Assembly (NCBI GenBank): GCA_025963715.1
Contig: JAOQAG010000010.1
Location: forward strand, 1-64,000
Origin: Bacteroidota bacterium
GTDB taxonomy: Bacteria; Bacteroidota; Bacteroidia; 2-12-FULL-35-15
DNA: 64,000 nt
Direction: 5' to 3'
The notes below the pieces were generated by a model. That model did no database searches and was not told where the DNA came from. It saw nothing but the letters and a program-made list of their open reading frames with translations. Positions 49,084 through 58,000 of the stretch are shown here, in pieces (position 1 is the stretch's first letter; each line of letters opens with the position of its first letter). A program made the translations under genes and the position numbers.

Positions 49084-49306
49084 TTTTTATAAGTTTAAAG
49101 TTGGAAAGTTTAAAGTTCAAAGTTTCTGTGTGTATTCTGTGTTTGTTAAGCTTGAAAGTTTCTGTGTGTATTCTGTGTTTGCAAAAATTGCGGTGTAAAC
49201 CTGTATGTTTTTTGAAACGGACAATAAATTTAAGTGTTTAAAGTTAAACAAAATTAGTGTTGTGAATTAATATTAAATTTGGGATCGGATTTCAAAAAAA
49301 ATAAAG

Positions 49307-49474
49307 ATGGCGGATTTTAAAATTGAAATAGCAAAACCTTGTCGCGCCAGCTGGAAAGATATGACAGCAGCGGAACAAGGGAAATTTTCTACGATCCAGG
49401 CGAGAATGGATTCCACCAGGAAATACGAGGAACTGCAGGACAGCATTGCTACCTACAAAAAACAACCAAAATAA
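49307..49474 (+). CDS. 55-aa small protein, N-terminus like Bacteroidetes KPCxxxWxxMTxxExGxF proteins
   Basis: MADFKIEIAKPCRASWKDMTAAEQGKFSTIQARMDSTRKYEELQDSIATYKKQPK read directly; not in ORF track. Confidence 0.6.
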   Translation: MADFKIEIAKPCRASWKDMTAAEQGKFSTIQARMDSTRKYEELQDSIATYKKQPK

Positions 49475-49493
49475 TTTCTTAGATTTTGCTGCT

Positions 49494-50498
49494 CTAGAAT
49501 TTAGGGCAGGGAACGATCAATCGTTTTTTCTTTTTCTTGTTGAGCTTGCACAACTGGTATGCAACAGCAATTTCGTGCGCACCATTGGTCATGTTGGTAA
49601 GCTTGGAAATGGTGTAATCGTAGCTGTAGCCGATATTAAGACGATCGGTTTTGATGCCTATAATTACCGCAACAGCATCGTTGTTACTGTAACCGGGTTT
49701 GTAGGCTTTTAAGCCGGGAATCCCGCGATACCATACTCCTAAATTAAAAACGTATTGTGAGTAATAAACGCCGACATCGAGCTGATCGAATTTATTTTGT
49801 CCGTAATAATTAAACGCTGCTGAAAAGGATTTTCTCTGAAACTCATCTTTCTCATCTTCATTCACAAAATATTTATAACCGCCGTGAACGGAATATTTCA
49901 CGGGTAAAATTCCATCGGGATCACCGATAAACGATTCGTTGGGCTTGTTGAGGTGATACACGGAAACACCCAGCCAAGCTTCTTTTGTATAGGCCAATGC
50001 ACCGGCACCGATATCGAAAAACGTTTTGGTTTGTGTGGGTGTTTCTACTGTTGCTACTCCGTTCCCTCCTCGCGCGATCTGGTCGCCAAACAGCAGATCG
50101 CCGAAGTTGATGCTGCGGATGCCGATGCCGGGTTGCACGCCAACGCGCATGGTAATTCTTCTTGTCAGCGTTACTTCATACGCCAGCAAAGGATTAATGA
50201 TGGTGGTTTTTAAATTTCCGGATCCGGCTACATCGGTACCGAACACCAATCCAACGCCAATGCTGTTTTGCGGAATGTAATGATCAAAAGAAACCAAATA
50301 AGATTTGTAGGCTTTTGAAATTCCGGGCCATTGGTTGCGGTAAGTTGCTGAAACGCGCGAACATACATCTGCACCTGTAAATGCAGGATTCAGATACAGC
50401 GGCGAGGAATAGAACTGGGTAAAGTGCATATCCTGACCGGCGAGCTTACCGGAGGTAAGGAGCAAAATAAAAATGAAGAGTTTATAAAAATTTTTCAT
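49494..50498 (-). CDS. PorP/SprF family type IX secretion membrane protein
   Basis: GQDMHFTQFYSSPLYLNPAFTGADVCSRVSATYRNQWPGISKAYKSYLVSFDHY. Confidence 0.95.
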   Translation of the reverse strand: MKNFYKLFIFILLLTSGKLAGQDMHFTQFYSSPLYLNPAFTGADVCSRVSATYRNQWPGISKAYKSYLVSFDHYIPQNSIGVGLVFGTDVAGSGNLKTTIINPLLAYEVTLTRRITMRVGVQPGIGIRSINFGDLLFGDQIARGGNGVATVETPTQTKTFFDIGAGALAYTKEAWLGVSVYHLNKPNESFIGDPDGILPVKYSVHGGYKYFVNEDEKDEFQRKSFSAAFNYYGQNKFDQLDVGVYYSQYVFNLGVWYRGIPGLKAYKPGYSNNDAVAVIIGIKTDRLNIGYSYDYTISKLTNMTNGAHEIAVAYQLCKLNKKKKKRLIVPCPKF

Positions 50499-52069
50499 CG
50501 GACACGATTTGTTAATCTGTATGATAATTCATTGTCGGAGTTCAAAACAACATTGGTTGTAAATGGCTCGTATCCCACTGCTTTTAGCGTGATCTGGTAT
50601 TCTTTGTTCGGCTCGGAGATCACAATTATTTTCCCGGTCTGGTCGTTTGATTTATAAATTCCGTATACTTTTTTTCCGGAAGGATCGGTCATTACGAGCT
50701 CTACTTTTTTAATGATATTGTTTTTATCGTCGAGCACATGTGCGCTGTAAACATTCAATGGCAAAGGGTTTGGAGAAAAAGTTACTTTGTAAATATCCTG
50801 CGAGCCAAATCCGCCTTCGCGTTCGGAAGAAAAATAACCGGCGGTTGCATCTTTGTTAAGTACGAAAAAAATATCGTCATCGCGCGTGTTGATCGGGTAG
50901 CCAAGATTTTCGGGCTCGGTAAAATTTCCGGCTTCATCAAAATTGGATTTAAACACATCGTAACCGCCCATGTTTTTGTGGCCTTCGGAACTGAAAAATA
51001 AAATATTCCCGGAAGGATGTACAAAAGGCGCATCTTCATTATATTCGGTATTGATGGTAGGGCCAAGGTTAAACGGGTTTCCCCATTTGCCATTCGGTAA
51101 TTTTTTGATCATGTAAATATCTTTTCCACCATATCCGCCGGGACGGTTACTGGAGAAAAAAATGGTGTTGTTATCCGGCGAATAACAGGCGCTGGTTTCT
51201 ACGTATTCCGGTGAGTTTACACTGGCAGTAAGAATTACCGGCGTGCCCCATTTGTTCATTTCAAATGTACTTTCGTAGATGTCACCTCCGCTCAGATCAG
51301 GGCTTGTACGATAGATCAGTAATTTTTCACCATCGGCAGAAAGGCCTGTACAGGCGTCGTGCAACGGTGTGTTGATGTTTGTATCCAGCATTACGGGATA
51401 TTGCCAGGTATCGCCAAATTTTGTGGATACATAAATGTCTTCGAAATATTCGCCCAGCGGATCTTTTTTATCATGCACATTGTTTTTTCTCCTGGAAGTA
51501 AAGATTAAAAAATCTTCCTGTCCCGGGATCAGGGGTGCATACTCTGCATATTCTGTATTGACAGTGCTTCCAAGGTTTTCTATCTGGATGTTGTTATCTT
51601 TTTTTCCTTCAAACAACATGGCATTGTAACATTTACTGATGAGATCGTTGATCTCTTTTGTGCTGTGCTCTTTGTCATCTGATTTTAATTCTTTATAGTG
51701 AGTAAAGCAGGCAATTGCTTTGTCGTCCTCCCGTAGCAAATGATTCAGCCTTCCGAGATAATAATTTGTTTCCGGAAAATGTTCCGGATTTACTTTATCA
51801 AAATATTTTTTCGATTGCATTTTCAAACTACGAATATTGTAATTGCAAATACCAAGCTTGTAATTGATCTCTTCGTTGGTGCTATCAAGTGCATGCAATT
51901 TCTGGTAGATCTCCAATGCTGCAGGGTAATTGCCATATTCCAATGCCTTATCCGCTTTCAGCCACAATTGATTGTCGTGCATGGAAGTGATCTGTGCAGA
52001 GGAAAACCGCGCCAGCACGAAAAATACAATAAGTAAAAAAATCCGTTTATCTGATAAGTGTAACATCAC
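50495..52069 (-). CDS. TPR + PD40/WD40-like protein with CRD-like C-terminus (PorE/SprE-like, no OmpA domain)
   Basis: N-terminal TPR (ALEIYQKLHALDSTNEEINYKLG), PD40 blades (NTIFFSSNRPGGYGGKDIYMIKK), C-terminal NVYSAHVLDDKNNIIKKVELVMTDPSGK; 4-bp overlap with downstream gene. Confidence 0.88.
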   Translation of the reverse strand: MMLHLSDKRIFLLIVFFVLARFSSAQITSMHDNQLWLKADKALEYGNYPAALEIYQKLHALDSTNEEINYKLGICNYNIRSLKMQSKKYFDKVNPEHFPETNYYLGRLNHLLREDDKAIACFTHYKELKSDDKEHSTKEINDLISKCYNAMLFEGKKDNNIQIENLGSTVNTEYAEYAPLIPGQEDFLIFTSRRKNNVHDKKDPLGEYFEDIYVSTKFGDTWQYPVMLDTNINTPLHDACTGLSADGEKLLIYRTSPDLSGGDIYESTFEMNKWGTPVILTASVNSPEYVETSACYSPDNNTIFFSSNRPGGYGGKDIYMIKKLPNGKWGNPFNLGPTINTEYNEDAPFVHPSGNILFFSSEGHKNMGGYDVFKSNFDEAGNFTEPENLGYPINTRDDDIFFVLNKDATAGYFSSEREGGFGSQDIYKVTFSPNPLPLNVYSAHVLDDKNNIIKKVELVMTDPSGKKVYGIYKSNDQTGKIIVISEPNKEYQITLKAVGYEPFTTNVVLNSDNELSYRLTNRVR

Positions 52070-55000
52070 CTGCTTTATTGAAAACTTTTCCGTTGTTTAA
52101 TTTTATGTATGCTTTCCAAATATATACATCCTGCTGACATAATTTACCTTTGTAATAACCATCCCATCCTTTTTTAATATCGAATGTTTCGAAGATCAGC
52201 TCACCCCAGCGATCGAAGATCTGTAATTTATAATCCGTTACACCCGATACATAAGCGAAAAACACATCGTTGGTAAGGCTACCGATATCATATCCTCCAC
52301 CACCCGGTCCGTCAGGATCCGGCGTAAACGCAGTTGGGAAGGTTACATCTGTATTTGTTGTAACGGTAGTGTATGCCGTATCAGGGCAACCCAATGGCGA
52401 TGTGGCGATCAGCTGCACCGGAAATGTTCCAATGGTCGTATATAAATGTTCGGGGTTAATGGCTCCGGATGTGCTTCCATCTCCAAAGCTCCAGCTATAG
52501 CTGCTTGCTCCCACCGACTGATTGGTACATACAAGCGGATCGTAAGGCAGATCCAGCGTTGTAGAATTTACGGAGAATGCTGCAACCGGGAACGGGTTTG
52601 CCTGGATCACCAGCGGCGATGAAGCATTGGTGCTTGTACAGCCATTTCCGGTAGTTACAGTGAGGTACACGTTGTAAATTCCCGGTGTGGTGTATACGTG
52701 TGTAGGATCGGATAATTGGGATGATGTTCCGTCGCCGAAGTTCCAGGACCAGCTGTGGATCTGATCCAGCGGATTTCCGGTTTGAGAGCTATCATAAAAC
52801 TGGATCGTATTGGGTACACACACAATATTCGAATCGGAGAAAATGATGAGCGTTGGTGGCGGACTGTACAGGATGGTTATGGAATCCATCACGGAAGTAC
52901 CGCAGGAATTGGTAACGGTTACCACGTAAGTTGTGGTTGGCGTTGTGGGCGTAACGGTAAAGCTGCCCGGGCCTGTTCCCAGTCCATTGTTCCATGAATA
53001 TGTAAGCGCGCCTGTTACACCCGTTGCCGTTGCCAGCACGGATGTGCTTTGTCCCGGACAGATCAGCGTAAGCGGACTGGTTACATCCACATTGGCACTT
53101 GTTAAATTCAACACAATGGTGGATACGGTATCCGGCGTACCGGCACATCCGAGCTGATCGTAAGCAATAACGGTATAGGTAGTGCTGGTGCCCGGAGAAA
53201 CAGCCAGCGTTCCGGAATTAACGGCACCCGAGGGCTGCCATGCATAAGAATAATTTCCTGCACCGCCGGTGGCTGTAGCTGTGACCGATCCTGTTGAGCC
53301 AAGGCAAATAGTATCTGCACTTCCGCCGCTGGTGATTACCTGCGTTGGCTGTATAAGTGTTACGTTGCTTACTACCACACAACCATTACCGTCCGTAGTA
53401 GTGAGTGTGTACGGCCCTGCGGCAAGATTGTTTGCCGTGCTGCCTGTTTGCCCGTCGGACCATAAGCAGGAATACGGCACGGTTCCGCCGCCGATGCTCA
53501 CCGTTGCACTTCCGTTGGTGCTGTTATAACACGTTGGATTTACAACCGTTGCAACCGATGTTGCAAGCACAGGAGGCTCTGTAATGTTTACGGATATAGA
53601 TGCCGGGCAATTGTGCTGATCGGTAACGCTTACCGTATAACTTCCCACCGGTAAGCCGGTTATGCCCGGAGTTGAAGCTGCTCCCGGCGACCATAAATAA
53701 TTATAGCCGGGTGTTCCGCCTGATGCTGCGGCAGTGATAGCGCCATTGCTTCCACCGTTACAGGACACATTTGTAAATGAAGCAGCTGTTAATACAACTG
53801 GTGCAGGCTGACTGATGGTTGTGGAAACAGTAGCGATACAACCCAGTGAATCGGTTACGGTGATCAGGTATGTACCGGCAACAAAACCAGTTCCTGTAGA
53901 AGCGGTACCACCATAAGGCTGCCAAACGCTGGTATAAGGAGATGTTCCGGAAGTAATGCTTGCTGTTGCACTTCCGTCGTTCATACCAAAACAGGAAACA
54001 TTGGTTACCGATGAAATGGCAACTGTTGGGCCCGGAATATTTGTAAGTGTTGCAGAAATGCTGCTTGCACAGTTTGCCGAATCCCTTACTACCAAAGTAT
54101 ATGAGCCTGGCCCAAGGTTATTGATACTGGAGGTGGTTGCACCGCCCGGTGTCCAGGAATACGTATATGGCGCTGTACCACCCGATACCATTGACGTTAA
54201 CACGCCATTTGGTAAACCGCAGGATGGATTTGTAATGGAAATAGTAGATGCCACAATGGTGGGCTGAGAAATAGCTACTGCTGAAATAGCCTGACAGCCA
54301 TGTGAATCGGTTACGAGCACAAAATAATTACCGGGCGATAAGCCGGAAGCTGTTGCTGCTGTACCGCCTGAAGGCGCCCAGAGATAGGAATAAGAAGGTG
54401 TGCCGCCTGCAGGTGTAACTGTGGCTGTACCGTTGGATCCGGCAAAACAAGTAGTACCCGAGCCGGTGCTGGTGGCTGTAAGTACCTGCGCTGGCTGCAT
54501 GATGGCAATGGTAGCTGTAGTGGAACAGCCCTGCAAATCGGTTACGGTTACAGTATACGTTCCCGCTGACAAGCCCGTTGCGGTTGCATTTGATCCGCCA
54601 TAAGGCGCCCAGCTATAAGAATAAAATGGCGTTCCGCCGCTGGCATTTACCGTTGCAGCACCATTGGATCCGCCAAAACAACTTACGTTGGAGGAGGATG
54701 AAATGCTGGCATTGAATACAGGCGGTTGCGTAATGGCTACCACTCCGGAAATGGTACAGGAGCTTGAATCCGTTACGAGAACGGTATAGGTTCCGGCATT
54801 GAGGAAATCAAGTGTGGAAGCGGTGCTTCCTCCCGGTGTCCATGCGAATGAATACGGAGTTGTACCACCATATACGGCAGCATCTGCAGATCCGTTACTG
54901 GAACCTGCACAGCTTACGTTAGTTCCGGTCAGGATCAATGAAAGCGCTAATGGTTCTGTAAGTGCAGGATCGGTTATCGCCGATGAGGTACAACCGTGTG

Positions 55001-58000
55001 CATCTGTAACGGTTATAGTATACGTTCCGGCAGATAATCCCGTTGCGGTTGGCGCAGAACCACCCGATGGCAGCCATGCATAACCGAAAGGCGCTGTTCC
55101 GCCCGTTACACCTACGGTTGCAGTACCATCCGTGCCGCCGTGGCAGCTGATATTGGTTGTGGAAACAATGGCAGCTACCGGACTTACATTGTCGTTTACA
55201 GTAACGGTATCGCTAAGCGTACACCCGTTATTATCGGTAACTACTACTGAGTAGGAACCCGGAAAAAGATTGCTGGCCGTATCATTTACGATACTGCCCG
55301 GTGTCCAGATAAATGTATATGGCACTGTACCGCCCGTGGACGTTGCAAATGCTTTTCCACTGGCCGTGCTGCAATTTGCATTCTGGCTGCTGGTAGCAAG
55401 TGTGAGCTGTGTTGGCTGTGTGAGTGTTACAGAATTTGTTACAGAACAATTGTTATTGTCTGTAACGGTTACAGTATATGAACCGATGCTAAGGCCTGAA
55501 AGATTTTGTCCGCTTACGCTTCCCGGCATCCAGCTGTAGTTATAAGGCGGAGTTCCGCCTGTAGCAAGCGATGCAGCAGCACCATTGGATCCGCCGAAGC
55601 AGGAAATATTAGTTGGTGTAACGCCCACTGCAAGTGCCTGAACAGGCTGGCCTACAGTGAATGGCAATGTCTGGATACAGCTATGAGCATCTGTTACCTG
55701 CACAGTATATGTATTTGCAGGCAGGCCGGTAACGGATGTCCCTGTACTTCCACCCGGTAACCATTGGTATGAATAAGGTCCGGTTCCACCGGTTGCACTT
55801 GCGGTTGCGCCACCATCGGTGCCACCGAAACAATTTACGGCAGTGGTTGTAAGCCCGATCACAATTGCTGGCGGCTGGGTAATGCTTGGTGTTGTGGTTG
55901 CGTTCGATTGGCAACCGTTTATATCTACTACGGTAACAGTATATGTACCTGCACTTAAGCCGGTTGCTGTAGGAGCGCTACCGCCTGCAGGAGTCCAGTT
56001 ATAGGTAAAAGGACCGGTACCACCAGCTACACCAACGCTTGCGGAACCATCGGACCCACCGTGGCAGCTTACATTAACGATGGAGAAAATGGTTGCAGAA
56101 GGACCCGAATTATCATTAACATTGGCTACCTGCGTGGCTGTACAGCCGTTTGCATCGGTTACAGTAACGTCATAAGCACCGGCAAGCAAGCTGGTTGCAG
56201 TAGCGGCGTTACCACCGCTTGGCGACCATACATAGGTATACGGACCCACTCCACCCGAAACTGTAACAGATGCAGATCCGGAGGGGGTGCCACAATTGGC
56301 ATTAACAACAGATGTGACAGGCATTATTTGTACCGGCTGCGATACCGCAACAGTATTAGTGCCTGTACAGCCATGCGAATCGGTTGCTGTAACAGTGTAT
56401 GTTCCTGCAGCCAGGCCGTTGGCCGTTGCTCCTGCAATGTTACCCGGCATCCAGTTGTACGTATATGGTCCTGTTCCACCCGAAGCTGCACCTGTAGCAG
56501 AACCGCTGGCTGCTCCATAACAAGCTGTTGGAACCGAAGATGTAGCAATAGTTACAGGTGCGGCAGGTTCTGTAATCACAACTGTACTGGTAGTTAAACA
56601 ACTGTGGTTATCCCTGATAGTAAGTGTGTATGTTCCGGCTGCAAGCCCCGAAATGGAGTTGGTAACAGCACCGCCCGGCGACCATAAATAAATGTAGTTT
56701 GGTGTACCACCCGAAGGAGTTGCAGAAACAGCGCCATTGTTACCGCCAAAACAAGCGACAGGTACAATAGGGTTAAAGTTGATTGCCAGCGGCGCCGGTT
56801 GCGGTACGTTTGCAGTTGCTGTGCTGGCGCAGCCTTTGGAATCGGTTACGGTTACGGTGTAAATTGTACCGCTTGCGAGGCCGGTTGCAGTGGCAGTGGT
56901 TGCACCGCCCGGCGACCAGGAATAAGTATAGCCGGGACTTCCGCCGGAATTGTGAACAGTTGCAGATCCATTATCGAGGTAATCGCAGGTTTCGGCTACT
57001 GTGGTGATGGATGACAGAACTACCGAAGGCTGGATCAGTGTAACTGTACCGGTTTTTGTACAGCCGTTTGCATCTGTTACGGTAACGGTATAACTGCCAA
57101 TTGGTAAACCGGTGGCTGTTGCTGCGGTTCCGCCAACAGGGCTCCAGCTGTAGTTGTATGGCAGTGTACCGCCTGTTACATTAGCTGTTGCAGTACCATC
57201 GCTTCCGTTAAAACAATTCACATTTGTTTTGGTAATGGTAATGGCCAGTACTGCCGGTTGCGTAATTACAAATGTATTGATCACCTGGCAGCCTTTGGAA
57301 TCGGTTACTTTAAGCGTATAGGTTCCTGCGGCACGTCCGCTGATGGAAGAAGTTGTAAGTCCGCCGGGTGTCCATAAATACGTATACGGCGGCGTACCAC
57401 CTGCAGACGTTGATACAATGGCTCCGTTGTTTCCGCTTGCGCAGGATACATTGGTGATCACACCCGTAACACTAACCGCAGTAGCGGGTTCTGTAATGGT
57501 TACCTGATTTTGTACGGTACAGCCATTGTTATCGGTAATGGTAACGGTATAGGTTCCGGCTGCTACACCTGTTAATGTTTGGGTGGTAGCGCCACCTGGC
57601 GCCCATGAATAGGTATAAGGAGCTGTTCCACCGGTAGGACTGGCTTTTACAGAACCGTTGTTACCACCGGTACAGCTTACATTCACCAGGTTGATCATGG
57701 TAACGGCTAATGGTGGAGGTTCGATAATTACAGCAAATGCATTAACGCTGCAGCCTTTTGAATCGGTAACGGCAACGGTATAAGTCCCGGCTGCTAATCC
57801 GCTGGCGGTGGCTGTTGTAGCACTACCCGGCGACCATGCATAACTGTAAGGAGGAGTTCCGCCAGCAGGCACAGCCGTTGCTGTTCCGTTAGAAGATCCG
57901 CTGCAGGTAACATTGGTAAGCGTTGTAGTTGCTGATAATACAGTAGGTTCAGTGATGTTGACAGAGTTTGTTGCACTGCAACCTCTTGCATCGGTTACGG

